From: Coriaria nepalensis | Taxonomy: Eukaryota; Streptophyta; Magnoliopsida; Cucurbitales; Coriariaceae | Length of the DNA: 64,000 nucleotides | Assembly (NCBI GenBank): GCA_027186245.1 | Contig: CP114481.1 | Location: 47,585,501-47,649,500, forward strand | Direction: 5' to 3' | Shown here: positions 24,465 through 37,748 of the stretch, in pieces | How the letters are laid out: every line of letters starts with the position of its first letter | Position numbering within the stretch: position 1 is the stretch's first letter | The notes under the pieces: generated by a model | What the model saw: the letters and a program-made list of their open reading frames with translations, nothing else | What the model was told of the DNA's origin: nothing | Databases searched by the model: none | Position numbers and translations under genes: made by a program

Positions 24465-25968
24465 GTCGAACGCATTCTATTTTTGCACTGCAAACACAAG
24501 TTTTGTGCATAACTTGGAAATGATCAATGCAAGGAAAGTGTGCATTCGTTTAACCTTAAAATCATTTCAATGAGTCATTTCAAGTCAATATCTTCTTTCA
24601 AAGAAATTCGAACGAATTCTATTTTTTCACTACAAACACAAGTTTTGTGCATAACTTGCAAATGATCAATGCAAGGAAAGTGTGCATTTGTTTAACCCTA
24701 AAATCATTTCAATGAGTCATTTCGAGTCAGTATCTTCTTTCAAAGCAAGTCGAACACATTCCATTTTTGCACTACAAACACAAGTTTTGTGCATAACTTG
24801 CAAATGATCATTGCAAGGAAAGTGTCCATTTGTTTAACCTTAAAATCATTTCAATGTGTCATTTCAACTCAGTATCTTCTTTCAAAGCAATTCGAACGAA
24901 TTCTATTTTTTCACTACAAACAGAACTTTTGTGCATAACTTGCAAATGATCAATGCAAGGAAAGTGTCCATTCGTTTAACCTTAAAATCGTTTCAATGAG
25001 TCATTTCAACTCAATATGTTCCTTCAAAGCCATTCGAACGAATTCTATTTTTTCACTACAAACACAAGTTTTGTGCATAACTTGCAAATGATCAATGCAA
25101 GGAAAGTGTCCATTCGTTTAACCTTAAAATCATTTCAATGAGTCATTTCAACTCAATATCTTCTTTCAAAGCAATTTGAACGAATTCTATTTTTGCACTA
25201 CAAACACAAGTTTTGTGCATAACTTGCAAATGATCAATGCAAGGAAAGTGTGCATTCGTTTAACCTTAAAATCATTTCATTGAGTCATTTCAAGTCAATA
25301 TCTTGTTTCAAAGCAATTCGAACGAATTCTATTTTTTCACTACAAACACAAGTTTTGTGCATAACTTGCAAATGATCAATGCAAGGAAAGTGTGCATTCG
25401 TTTAACCTTAAAATCATTTCAATGAGTCATTTCACTCAATATCTTCTTTCAAAGCAATTCGAACGAATTTTATTTTTGCACTACAAACACAATTTTTGTG
25501 CATAACCTGCAAATGATCAATGCAAGGAAAGTGTGCATTCGTGTAACCTTAAAATCATTTCAATGAGTCATTTCAACTCAATATCTTCTTTCAAAGCAAT
25601 TCGAACGAATTCTATTTTTGCACTACAAACACAAGTTTTGTGCATAACTTGCAAATGATCAATGCAAGGAAAGTGTCCATTCGTTTAACCTTAAAATCAT
25701 TTCAATGAGTCATTTCAACTCAATATCTTCTTTCAAAGCAATTCGAACGAATTCTATTTTTTCACTACAAACACAAGTTTTGTGCATAACTTGCAAATGA
25801 TCAATGCAAGGAAAGTGTGCATTCGTTTAACCTTAAAATCATTTCATTGAGTCATTTCAAGTCAATATCTTGTTTCAAAGCAATTCGAACGAATTCTATT
25901 TTTTCACTACAAACACAAGTTTTGTGCCTAACTTGCAAATGATCATTGCAAGGAAAGTGTCCATTCGT
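24465..25968 (+). repeat. Mosaic domain A monomers
   Basis: It includes a 'ttcgagtcagtatc' plus 'gaacacattcc' unit like those at 12.37 and 21.88 kb. Then come an 'atgtgtcatt' unit, a 'cagaactttt' unit and an 'atgttccttc' unit (about 25,018). After these lie the 'gcaatttg', 'cattgagtc' and 'ttcactc' plus 'gaattttatt' run known from the 8-mer and 12-mer blocks. No gene or foreign insert. Confidence 0.7.
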
Positions 25969-27160
25969 TTAACCTTAAAATCATTTCAATGAGTCATTTC
26001 AAGTCAATATCTTCTTTCAAAGCAAGTCGAACGAGTTCTATTTTTGCACTACAAACACAAGTTTTGTGCATAACTTGCAAAAGATCATTGCAAGGAAAGT
26101 GTCCATTTGTTTAACCTTAAAATCATTTCAATGTGTCATTTCAACTCAATATCTTCTTTCAAAGCAATTCGAACGAATTCTATTTTTGCACTACAAACAC
26201 AAGTTTTGTGCATAACTTGCAAATGATCAATGCAACGAAAGTGTGCATTCGTTTAACCTTAAAATCATTTCAATGAGTCATTTCAACTCAATATCTTCTT
26301 TCAAAGCAAGTCGAACGCCTTCTATTTTTGCACTACAAACACAAGTTTTGTGCATAACTTGCAAATGATCAATGCAAGGAAAGTGTCCATTCGTTTAACC
26401 TTAAAATCATTTCAATGAGTCATTTCAAGTCAATATCTTCTTTCAAAGCAAGTCGAACGAATTCTATTTTTGCACTACAAAAACAAGTTTTGTGCATAAC
26501 TTGCAAATGATCATTGCAAGGAAAGTGTCCATTTGTTTAACCTTAAAATCATTTCAATGTGTCATTTCAACTCAATATCTTCTTTCAAAGCAATTCGAAC
26601 GAATTCTATTTTTGCACTACAAACACAAGTTTTGTGCATAACTTGCAAATGATCAATGCAAGGAAAGTGTGCATTCGTTTAACCTTAAAATCATTTCAAT
26701 GAGTCATTTCACTCAATATCTTCTTTCAAAGCAATTCGAACGAATTCTATTTTTTCACTAGAAACACAAGTTTTGTGCATAACTTGCAAATGATCAATGC
26801 AAGGAAAGTGTGCATTCGTTTAACCTTAATATCATTTCAATGAGTCATTTCAACTCAATATCTTCTTTCAAAGCCATTCGAACGAATTCTATTTTTGCAC
26901 TACAAACACAAGTTTTGTGCATAACTTGCAAATGATCAATGCAAGGAAAGTGTCCATTCGTTTAACCTTGAAATCATTTCAATGAGTTATTTCAACTCAA
27001 TATCTTCTTTCAAAGCAATTAGAACGAATTCTATTTTTTCACTACAAACACAAGTTTTGTGCATAACTTGCAAATCATCAATGCAAAGAAAGTGTGCATT
27101 CGTTTAACCTTAAAATCATTTCAATGAGTCATTTCAAGTCAATATCTTCTTTCAAAGCAA

Positions 27161-28198
27161 TTCGAACGAATTCTATTTTTTCACTACAAACACAATTTTT
27201 GTGCATAACTTGCAAATGATCAATGCAAGGAAAGTGTGCATTCGTTTAACCTTAAAATCATTTCAATGAGTCATTTCAACTCAATATCTTCTTTCAAAGC
27301 AATTCGAACGAATTCTATTTTTTCACTACAAACACAAGTTTTGTGCATAACTTGCAAATGATCAATGCAAGGAAAGTGTGCATTCGTTTAACCTTCAAAT
27401 CATTTCAATGAGTCATTTCAACTCAATATGTTCCTTCAAAGCCATTCGAACGAATTCTATTTTTTCACTACAAACACAAGTTTTGTGCATAACTTGCAAA
27501 TGATCAATGCAAGGAAAGTGTCCATTCGTTTAACCTTAAAATCATTTCAATGAGTCATTTCAACTCAATATCTTCTTTCAAAGCAATTCGAACGAATTCT
27601 ATTTTTGCACTACAAACACAAGTTTTGTGCATAACTTGCAAATGATCAATGCAAGGAAAGTGTCCGTTCGTTTAACCTTAAAATCATTTCAGTGAGTTAT
27701 TTCAACTCAATATCTTCTTTCAAAGCCATTCGAACGAATTCTATTTTTTCACTACAAACACAAGTTTTGTGCATAACTTGCAAATGATCAATGCAAGGAA
27801 AGTGTCCATTCGTTTAACCTTAAAATCATTTCAATGAGTCATTTCAACTCAATATCTTCTTTCAAAGCAATTCGAACGAATTCTATTTTTGCTCTACAAA
27901 CACAAGTTTTGTGCATAACTTGCAAATGATCAATGCAAGGAAAGTGTCCATTCGTTTAACCTTAAAATCATTTCAATGAGTCATTTCAACTCAATATCTT
28001 CTTTCAAAGCAAGTCGAACGCCTTCTATTTTTGCACTACAAACACAAGTTTTGTGCATAACTTGGAAATGATCAATGCAAGGAAAGTGTCCATTCGTTTA
28101 ACCTTAAAATCATTTCAATGAGTCATTTCAAGTCAATATCTTCTTTCAAAGCAAGTCGAACGAATTCTATTTTTGCACTACAAACACAAGTTTTGTGC
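27161..28198 (+). repeat. Start of the 'cagtgagtt' higher-order repeat region
   Basis: Ordinary, 'atgttccttc' and 'gtccgttcg' monomers lead to the first 'cagtgagttatt' unit (27,691). That unit recurs at 29,677, offset 1986. A 'gaacgcc' unit with 'cttggaaatg' follows. This is the 5' part of an earlier copy of the 14-mer described next. Confidence 0.7.
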
Positions 28199-31100
28199 CT
28201 AACTTGCAAATGATCATTGCAAGGAAAGTGTGCATTCGTTTAACCTAAAATCATTTCAATGAGTTATTTCAAGTCAATATCTTCTTTCAAAGCAAGTCGA
28301 ACGAATTCTATTTTTGCACTACAAACACAAGTTTTGTGCATAACTTGCAAATGATCATTGGAAGGAAAGTGTCCATTTGTTTAACCTTAAAATCATTTCA
28401 ATGTGTCATTTCAACTCAACATCTTCTTTCAAAGCAATTCGAACGAATTCTATTTTTGCACTACAAACACAAGTTTTGTGCATAACTTGCAAATGATCAA
28501 TGCAAGGAAAGTGTGCATTCGTTTAACCTTCAAATCATTTCAATGAGTCATTTCAACTCAATATGTTCCTTCAAAGCCATTCGAACGAATTCTATTTTTT
28601 CACTACAAACACAAGTTTTGTGCATAACTTGCAAATGATCAATGCAAGGAAAGTGTGCATTCGTTTAACCTTAAAATCATTTCAATGAGTCATTTCAACT
28701 CAATATCTTCTTTCAAAGCAAGTCGAACGCCTTCTATTTTTGCACTACAAACACAAGTTTTGTGCATAACTTGCAAATGATCATTGGAAGGAAAGTGTCC
28801 ATTTGTTTAACCTTAAAATCATTTCAATGAGTCATTTCAACTCAATATCTTCTTTCAAAGCAATTCGAACGAATTCTATTTTTTCACTACAAACACAAGT
28901 TTTGTGCATAACTTGCAAATGATCAATGCAAGGAAAGTGTGCATTCGTTTAACCTTCAAATCATTTCAATGAGTCATTTCACTCAATATCTTCTTTCAAA
29001 GCAATTCGAACGAATTCTATTTTTTCACTAGAAACACAAGTTTTGTGCATAAGTTGCAAATGATCAATGCCAGGATAGTGTGCATTCGTTTAACCTTAAT
29101 ATCATTTCAATGAGTCATTTCAACTCAATATGTTCCTTCAAAGCCATTCGAAAGAATTCTATTTTTTCACTACAAACACAAGTTTTGTGCATAACTTGCA
29201 AATGATCAATGCAAGGAAAGTGTCCATTCGTTTAACCTTAAAATCATCTCAATGAGTCATTTCAACTCAATATCTTCTTTCAAAGCAATTCGAACGAATT
29301 CTATTTTTGCACTACAAACACAAGTTTTGTGCATAACTTGCAAATGATCAATGCAAGGAAAGTGTCCGTTCGTTTAACCTTAAAATCATTTCAGTGAGTT
29401 ATTTCAACTCAATATCTTCCTTCAAAGCCATTCGAACGAATTCTATTTTTTCACTACAAACACAAGTTTTGTGCATAACTTGCAAATGATCAATGCAAGG
29501 AAAGTGTCCATTCGTTTAACCTTAAAATCATTTCAATGAGTCATTTCAAGTCAATATCTTCTTTCAAAGCAATTCGAACGAATTCTATTTTTGCACTACA
29601 AACACAAGTTTTGTGCATAACTTGCAAATGATCAATGCAAGGAAAGTGTCCGTTCGTTTAACCTTAAAATCATTTCAGTGAGTTATTTCAACTCAATATC
29701 TTCTTTCAAAGCCATTCGAACGAATTCTATTTTTTCACTACAAACACAAGTTTTGTGCATAACTTGCAAATGATCAATGCAAGGAAAGTGTCCATTCGTT
29801 TAACCTTAAAATCATTTCAATGAGTCATTTCAACTCAATATCTTCTTTCAAAGCAATTCGAACGAATTCTATTTTTGCACTACAAACACAAGTTTTGTGC
29901 ATAACTTGCAAATGATCAATGCAAGGAAAGTGTGCATTCGTTTAACCTTAAAATCATTTCAATGAGTCATTTCAACTCAATATCTTCTTTCAAAGCAAGT
30001 CGAACGCCTTCTATTTTTGCACTACAAACACAAGTTTTGTGCATAACTTGCAAATGATCAATGCAAGGAAAGTGTCCATTCGTTTAACCTTAAAATCATT
30101 TCAATGAGTCATTTCAAGTCAATATCTTCTTTCAAAGCAAGTCGAACGAATTCTATTTTTGCACTACAAACACAAGTTTTGTGCCTAACTTGCAAATGAT
30201 CATTGCAAGGAAAGTGTCCATTCGTTTAACCTTAAAATCATTTCAATGAGTTATTTCAAGTCAATATCTTCTTTCAAAGCAAGTCGAACGAATTCTATTT
30301 TTGCACTACAAACACAAGTTTTGTGCATAACTTGCAAATGATCATTGGAAGGAAAGTGTCCATTTGTTTAACCTTAAAATCATTTCAATGTGTCATTTCA
30401 ACTCAACATCTTCTTTCAAAGCAATTCGAACGAATTCTATTTTTGCACTACAAACACAAGTTTTGTGCATAACTTGCAAATGATCAATGCAAGGAAAGTG
30501 TGCATTCGTTTAACCTTCAAATCATTTCAATGAGTCATTTCAACTCAATATGTTCCTTCAAAGCCATTCGAACGAATTCTATTTTTTCACTACAAACACA
30601 AGTTTTGTGCATAACTTGCAAATGATCAATGCAAGGAAAGTGTGCATTCGTTTAACCTTAAAATCATTTCAATGAGTCATTTCAACTCAATATCTTCTTT
30701 CAAAGCAAGTCGAACGCCTTCTATTTTTGCACTACAAACACAAGTTTTGTGCATAACTTGCAAATGATCATTGGAAGGAAAGTGTCCATTTGTTTAACCT
30801 TAAAATCATTTCAATGAGTCATTTCAACTCAATATCTTCTTTCAAAGCAATTCGAACGAATTCTATTTTTTCACTACAAACACAAGTTTTGTGCATAACT
30901 TGCAAATGATCAAAGCAAGGAAAGTGTGCATTCGTTTAACCTTCAAATCATTTCAATGAGTCATTTCACTCAATATCTTCTTTCAAAGCAATTCGAACGA
31001 ATTCTATTTTTTCACTAGAAACACAAGTTTTGTGCATAAGTTGCAATTGATCAATGCAACGAAAGTGTGCATTCGTTTAACCTTAAAATCATTTCAATGA

Positions 31101-34100
31101 GTCATTTCAACTCAATATCTTCTTTCAAAGCAAGTCGAACGCCTTCTATTTTTGCACTACAAACACAAGTTTTGTGCATAACTTGCAAATGATCAATGCA
31201 AGGAAAGTGTCCATTCGTTTAACCTTAAAATCATTTCAATGAGTCATTTCAAGTCAATATCTTCTTTCAAAGCAAGTCGAACGAATTCTATTTTTGCACT
31301 ACAAACACAAGTTTTGTGCATAACTTGCAAATGATCATTGCAAGGAAAGTGTCCATTTGTTTAACCTTAAAATCATTTCAATGTGTCATTTCAACTCAAT
31401 ATCTTCTTTCAAAGCAATTCGAACGAATTCTATTTTTGCACTACAAACACAAGTTTTGTGCATAACTTGCAAATGATCAATGCAAGGAAAGTGTGCATTC
31501 GTTTAACCTTAAAATCATTTCAATGAGTCATTTCAAGTCAATATCTTCTTTCAAAGCAATTCGAACGAATTCTATTTTTGCACTACAAACACAAGTTTTG
31601 TGCATAACTTGCAAATGATCAATGCAAGGAAAGTGTGCATTCGTTTAACCTTCAAATCATTTCAATGAGTCATTTCAACTCAATATGTTCCTTCAAAGCC
31701 ATTCGAACGAATTCTATTTTTTCACTACAAACACAAGTTTTGTGCATAACTTGCAAATGATCAATGCAAGGAAAGTGTCCATTCGTTTAACCTTAAAATC
31801 ATTTCAATGAGTCATTTCAAGTCAATATCTTCTTTCAAAGCAATTCGATCGAATTCTATTTTTGCACTACAAACACAAGTTTTGTGCATAACTTGCAAAT
31901 GATCAATGCAAGGAAAGTGTCCGTTCGTTTAACCTTAAAATCATTTCAGTGAGTTATTTCAACTCAATATCTTCTTTCAAAGCCATTCGAACAAATTCTA
32001 TTTTTTCACTACAAACACAAGTTTTGTGCATAACTTGCAAATGATCAATGCAAGGAAAGTGTCCATTCGTTTAACCTTAAAATCATTTCAATGAGTCATT
32101 TCAACTCAATATCTTCTTTCAAAGCAATTCGAACGAATTCTATTTTTGCACTACAAACACAAGTTTTGTGCATAACTTGCAAATGATCAATGCAAGGAAA
32201 GTGTGCATTCGTTTAACCTTAAAATCATTTCAATGAGTCATTTCAACTCAATATCTTCTTTCAAAGCAAGTCGAACGCCTTCTATTTTCGCACTTCAATG
32301 CAAGTTTTGTGCATAACTTGCAAATGATCAATGCAAGGAAAGTGTCCATTCGTTTAACCTTAAAATCATTTCAATGAGTCATTTCAAGTCAATATCTTCT
32401 TTCAAAGCAAGTCGAACGAATTCTATTTTTGCACTACAAACACAAGTTTTGTGCCTAACTTGCAAATGATCATTGCAAGGAAAGTGTCCATTCGTTTAAC
32501 CTTAAAATCATTTCAATGAGTTATTTCAAGTCAATATCTTCTTTCAAAGCAAGTCGAACGAATTCTATTTTTGCACTACAAACACAAGTTTTGTGCGTAA
32601 CTTGCAAATGATCATTGGAAGGAAAGTGTCCATTCGTTTAACCTTAAAATCATTTCAATGTGTCATTTCAACTCAACATCTTCTTTCAAAGCAATTCGAA
32701 CGAATTCTATTTTTGCACTACAAACACAAGTTTTGTGCATAACTTGCAAATGATCAATGCAAGGAAAGTGTGCATTCGTTTAACCTTCAAATCATTTCAA
32801 TGAGTCATTTCAACTCAATATGTTCCTTCAAAGCCATTCGAACGAATTCTATTTTTTCACTACAAACACAAGTTTTGTGCATAACTTGCAAATGATCAAT
32901 GCAAGGAAAGTGTGCATTCGTTTAACCTTAAAATCATTTCAATGAGTCATTTCAACTCAATATCTTCTTTCAAAGCAAGTCGAACGCCTTCTATTTTTGC
33001 ACTACAAACACAAGTTTTGTGCATAACTTGCAAATGATCATTGGAAGGAAAGTGTCCATTTGTTTAACCTTAAAATCATTTCAATGAGTCATTTCAACTC
33101 AATATCTTCTTTCAAAGCAATTCGAACGAATTCTATTTTTTCACTACAAACACAAGTTTTGTGCATAACTTGCAAATGATCAATGCAAGGAAAGTGTGCA
33201 TTCGTTTAACCTTCAAATCATTTCAATGAGTCATTTCACTCAATATCTTCTTTCAAAGCAATTCGAACGAATTCTATTTTTTCACTAGAAACACAAGTTT
33301 TGTGCATAAGTTGCAAATGATCAATGCCAGGAAAGTGTGCATTCGTTTAACCTTAATATCATTTCAATGAGTCATTTCAACTCAATATGTTCCTTCAAAG
33401 CCATTCGAACGAATTCTATTTTTTCACTACAAACACAAGTTTTGTGCATAACTTGCAAATGATCAATGCAAGGAAAGTGTCCATTCGTTTAACCTTAAAA
33501 TCATTTCAATGAGTCATTTCAACTCAATATCTTCTTTCAAAGCAATTCGAACGAATTCTATTTTTGCACTACAAACACAAGTTTTGTGCATAACTTGCAA
33601 ATGATCAATGCAAGGAAAGTGTCCGTTCGTTTAACCTTAAAATCATTTCAGTGAGTTAATTCAACTCAATATCTTCCTTCAAAGCCATTCGAACGAATTC
33701 TATTTTTTCACTACAAACACAAGTTTTGTGCATAACTTGCAAATGATCAATGCAAGGAAAGTGTCCATTCGTTTAACCTTAAAATCATTTCAATGAGTCA
33801 TTTCAAGTCAATATCTTCTTTCAAAGCAATTCGAACGAATTCTAGTTTTGCACTACAAACACAAGTTTTGTGCATAACTTGCAAATGATCAATGCAAGGA
33901 AAGTGTCCGTTCGTTTAACCTTAAAATCATTTCAGTGAGTTATTTCAACTCAATATCTTCTTTCAAAGCCATTCGAACGAATTCTATTTTTTCACTACAA
34001 ACACAAGTTTTGTGCCTAACTTGCAAATGATCAATGCAAGGAAAGTGTCCATTCGTTTAACCTTAAAATCATTTCAATGAGTCATTTCAACTCAATATCT

Positions 34101-34441
34101 TCTTTCAAAGCAATTCGAACGAATTCTATTTTTGCACTACAAACACAAGTTTTGTGCATAACTTGCAAATGATCAATGCAAGGAAAGTGTGCATTCGTTT
34201 AACCTTAAAATCATTTCAATGAGTCATTTCAACTCAATATCTTCTTTCAAAGCAAGTCGAACGCCTTCTATTTTTGCACTACAAACACAAGTTTTGTGCA
34301 TAACTTGCAAATGATCAATGCAAGGAAAGTGTCCATTCGTTTAACCTTAAAATCATTTCAATGAGTCATTTCAAGTCAATATCTTCTTTCAAAGCAAGTC
34401 GAACGAATTCTATTTTTGCACTACAAACACAAGTTTTGTGC
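28199..34441 (+). repeat. 14- and 16-monomer higher-order repeats, three copies
   Basis: The landmark 'gtgcctaac' lies at 28,199, 30,185, 32,455 and 34,442. 'actcaacatc' lies at 28,420, 30,407 and 32,677, and 'cactagaaac' at 29,031, 31,018 and 33,288. Spacings are 1987, 2270 and 1987 bp, with 1986 where 'aacctaaaatc' near 28,240 lost one base. The 2270-bp copy has two extra monomers, with a stretch after about 31,040 ('atgcaacgaaag', 'gaacgcc', 'gtccatttgt', 'atgtgtcatt') resembling 26,236 onward. Each copy also has 'gtccgttcg' plus 'cagtgagttatt' units. Confidence 0.85.
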
Positions 34442-34529
34442 CTAACTTGCAAATGATCATTGCAAGGAAAGTGTCCATTCGTTTAACCTTAAAATCATTT
34501 CAATGAGTTATTTCAAGTCAATATCTTCT

Positions 34530-34555
34530 TTCAAAGCAAGTCGAACGAATTCTAG
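34530..34555 (+). other. Junction between subfamilies A and B
   Basis: The last A-type core ('aatatcttctt') ends at 34,530, and the first B-type word ('ctagtttt') has its g at 34,555. The 24 bases between are common to both subfamilies. Sequence after the junction resembles 44,560-44,770 in domain B ('acaactttt', 'aactggcaaatg', 'tttaaaattaaaatc', 'gaacaaattctag', 'catcgcaagg'). The join is in phase inside one monomer, as expected from homologous unequal exchange. Confidence 0.8.
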
Positions 34556-37500
34556 TTTTCCCCTACAAACACAACTTTTGTGCATAACTGGCAAATGATC
34601 ATTGCAAGGAAAGTGTGCATTCGTTTAAAATTAAAATCATTTCAATGAGTTATTTCAAGTTAATAACTTATTTCAAAGCAAGTCGAACAAATTCTAGTTT
34701 TGCACTACAGACACAACTTTTGTGCGTAACTTGCAAATGATCATCGCAAGGAAAGTGTGCATTCGTTTAACCTTAAAATCATTTCAATGAGTCATTTCAA
34801 GTCAATAACTAATTTCAAAGCAAGTCGAACGAATTCTAGTTTTGCACTACCAACAAAAGTTTTGTGCATAACATGCAAATGATCATTGCAAGGAATGTGT
34901 GCATTCTTTTAACCTTAAAATCATTTCAATGAGTCATTACAAGCCAATAACTTATTTCAAAGCAATTCGAACGAATTTTATTTTTGCACTACAAACACAA
35001 GTTTTGTGCATAACTTGCAAATGATCATTGCAATGAAAGTGTGCATTCGTTTGACCTTAATATGATTTCAATCAGTCATTTTAAGTCAATAACTTATTTC
35101 AAAGCAATTCGAACGAATTCTATTTTTGCACTACGGACAGAAGTTTTGTGCATAACTTGCAAATGATCAATGCAAGGAAAGTGTGCATTCGTTTAAAATT
35201 AAAATCATTTCAATGAGTCATTTCAAGTAAATAACTTATTTCAAAGCAAGTTGAACGAATTCTAGTTTTGCACTATAGACACAACTTTTGTGCATAAGTT
35301 GCAAATGATCAATGCAAGGAAAGTGTGTATTCGTTTAACCTTAAAATGATTTCAATTCGTCATTTCAAGTCAATAACTTTTTTCAAAGCAAGTCGAATGA
35401 ATTCTAGTTTTGCACTACAAACACAAGTTTTGTGCACAACACGCAAATGATCATTGCAAGGAAAGTGTGCATTCTTTTGACCTTAAAATCATTTCAATGA
35501 GTCATTTCAAGTCAATAACTTATTTCAAAGCAATTCGAACGAATTTTATTTTTGCACTACAAACACAAGTTTTGTGCATAACTTGCAAATGATCATTCCA
35601 AGGAAAGTGTGCATTCATTTAACCTTAAAATCATTTCAATCAGTCATTTCAAGTCAATATCATATTTCAAAGCAATTCGAACGAATTCTGTTTTTGCACT
35701 ACAAACACAACTTTTGTGAATAACTTGCAAATAATCATTGCAAGGAAAGCGTCCATTTGTTTAACCTTAAAATCATTTAAATGAGTCATTTCAAGTCAAT
35801 AACTTAATTCAAAGCAAGTCGAACGAATTCTAGTTTTGCACTACAAACAAAAGTTTTGTGCATAACTTGCAAATGATCAATGCAAGGAAAGTGTCCATTC
35901 GTTTAACCTTAAAATCATTTAAATGAGTCATTTCAAGTCAATAACTTATTTCAAAGCAAGTCGAACGAATTCTAGTTTTGCACTACCAACAAAAGTTTTG
36001 TGCATAACATGCAAATGATCATTGCAAGGAAAGTGTGCATTCTTTTAACCTTAAAATCATTTCAATGAGTCATTACAAGTCAACAACTTATTTCAAAGCA
36101 ATTCGAACGAATTTTATTTTTGCACTATAAACACGAGTTTTGTGCATAACTCGCAAATGATCATTGCAAGGAAAGTGTGTATTCGTTTAACCTTAAAATC
36201 ATTTCAATGAGTCATTTCAAGTCAATAACTTTTTTCAAAGCAAGTCGAATGAATTCTAGTTTTGCACTACAGACACAACTTTCGTGTATAACTTGCAAAT
36301 GATCATTGCAAGGAAAGTGTGCATTCGTTTAACCTTAAAATCATTTCAATGAGTCATTTCAAGTCAATAACTTAATTCAAAGCAATTCGAACGAATTCTA
36401 TTTTTGCACTACAAACACAAGTTTTGTGCATAACTTGCAAATGATCATTGCAAGGAAATTGTGCATTCGTTTAACCTTAAAATCATTTCAATGAGTCATT
36501 TCAAGTAATTACCTTATTTCAAAGCAATTCGAACGAATTCTAATTTTGCACTACAAACACAAGTTTTGTGCATAACTTTCAAATTATCATTCCAAGGAAA
36601 GTGGGTATTCGTTTAAACTTAAAATCATTTCAATGAGTCATTTCAAGTCAATAACTTATTTCAAAGCAAGTCGAACGAATTCTAGTTTTCCACTACAGAC
36701 ACAACTTTTGTGCATAACTTGCAAATGATCATTGCAAGGAAAGTGTGCATTCGTTTAAAATTAAAATCATTTCAATGAGTCCTTTCAAGTAAATAACTTA
36801 TTTCAAAGCAAGTCGAACGAATTCTAGTTTTGCACTATAGACACAACTTTTGTGTATAACTTGCAAATGATCATTGCAAGGAAAGTGTGCATTCGTTTAA
36901 AATTAAAATCATTTCAATGAGTCATTTCAGGTCAATAACATATTTCAAAGCAATTCCAACGAAGTCTATTTTTGCACTACAAACACAAGTTTTGTGCATA
37001 ACTTCCACATGATCATTGCAAGGAAAGTGTGCATTCGTTTAACCTTAAAATCATTTCAATCAGTCATTTTATGTCAATAACTTATTTCAAAGCAATTCGA
37101 ACGAATTCTATTTTTGCACTACAAACACAACTTTTGTGCATAACTTGCAAATGATCAATGCAAGGAAAGTGTGCATTCGTTTAAAATTAAAATCATTTCA
37201 ATGAGTCATTTCAAGTTAATAACCTATTTCAAAGCAAGTCGAACAAATTCTAGTTTTGCACTACAGACACAACTTTTGTGCATAACTGGCAAATGATCAT
37301 TGCAAGGAAAGTGTGCATTTGTTTAATCTTAAAATCATTTCAATGAGTCATTTCAAGTCAATAACTAATTTCAAAGCAATTCGAACAAATTCTAGTTTTG
37401 CACTACAGACACAACTTTTGTGCATAACTTGCAAATGATCATCGCAAGGAAAGTGTGCATTCGTTTAACCTTAAAATCATTTCAAGGAATCGTTTCAAGT

Positions 37501-37748
37501 CAATAACTAATTTCAAAGCAATTCGAACGAATTCTATTTTTGCACTACAAAAACAAGTTTTGTGCATAACTTGCAAATGATCATTCCAAGGAAAGTGTGC
37601 ATTCATTTAACCTTAAAATCATTTCAATCAGTCATTTCAAGTAAATATCATATTTCAAAGCAATTCGAACGAATTCTATTTTTGCACTACAAACACAACT
37701 TTTGTGCATAACTTGCCAATGATCATTGCAAGGACTGTGTGCTTTTGT
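34556..37748 (+). repeat. Domain B proximal block, mixed monomers
   Basis: It holds 'aaaattaaaatc', 'ctaccaacaaaag' with 'aacatgcaaatg', 'gtgcacaacacgc', 'gtgaataac' with 'gcgtccattt', and the first 'gtgggtattcg' module (36,601). About 35,284-35,596 matches 41,329-41,641 at offset 6045. The following stretch matches at 6187, so one extra monomer lies in the downstream copy. No gene. Confidence 0.7.

Larger units (their letters stand above)
1..34540 (+). repeat. Domain A: satellite subfamily A
   Basis: Monomers here share the core words 'actcaatatcttctttc' or 'agtcaatatcttctttc', then 'ctatttttgcac' or 'ctattttttcac', then 'acacaagttttgtg'. Variants recur in fixed order, which defines higher-order repeats. 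Recurrent types are: the 'gaacgccttc' monomer, the 'atgtgtcatt' monomer, the 'atgttccttc' plus 'aaagccattc' monomer, the 'cattgagtc' plus 'cttgtttc' monomer, the 141-bp 'ttcactc' monomer, and from about 27.5 kb the 'cagtgagttatt' monomer. No gene is present. The domain ends where 'ctagtttt' and 'tttaaaatt' types take over, between 34,530 and 34,555. Confidence 0.9.

Noticed and set aside
35410..35592. Open frame of 60 codons, with near copies at 41455-41637 and 52388-52570
   Set aside because: The similarity among the three comes from the duplicated 'gtgcacaacac' monomer run, not from a gene family. All end at the same monomer-encoded stop.
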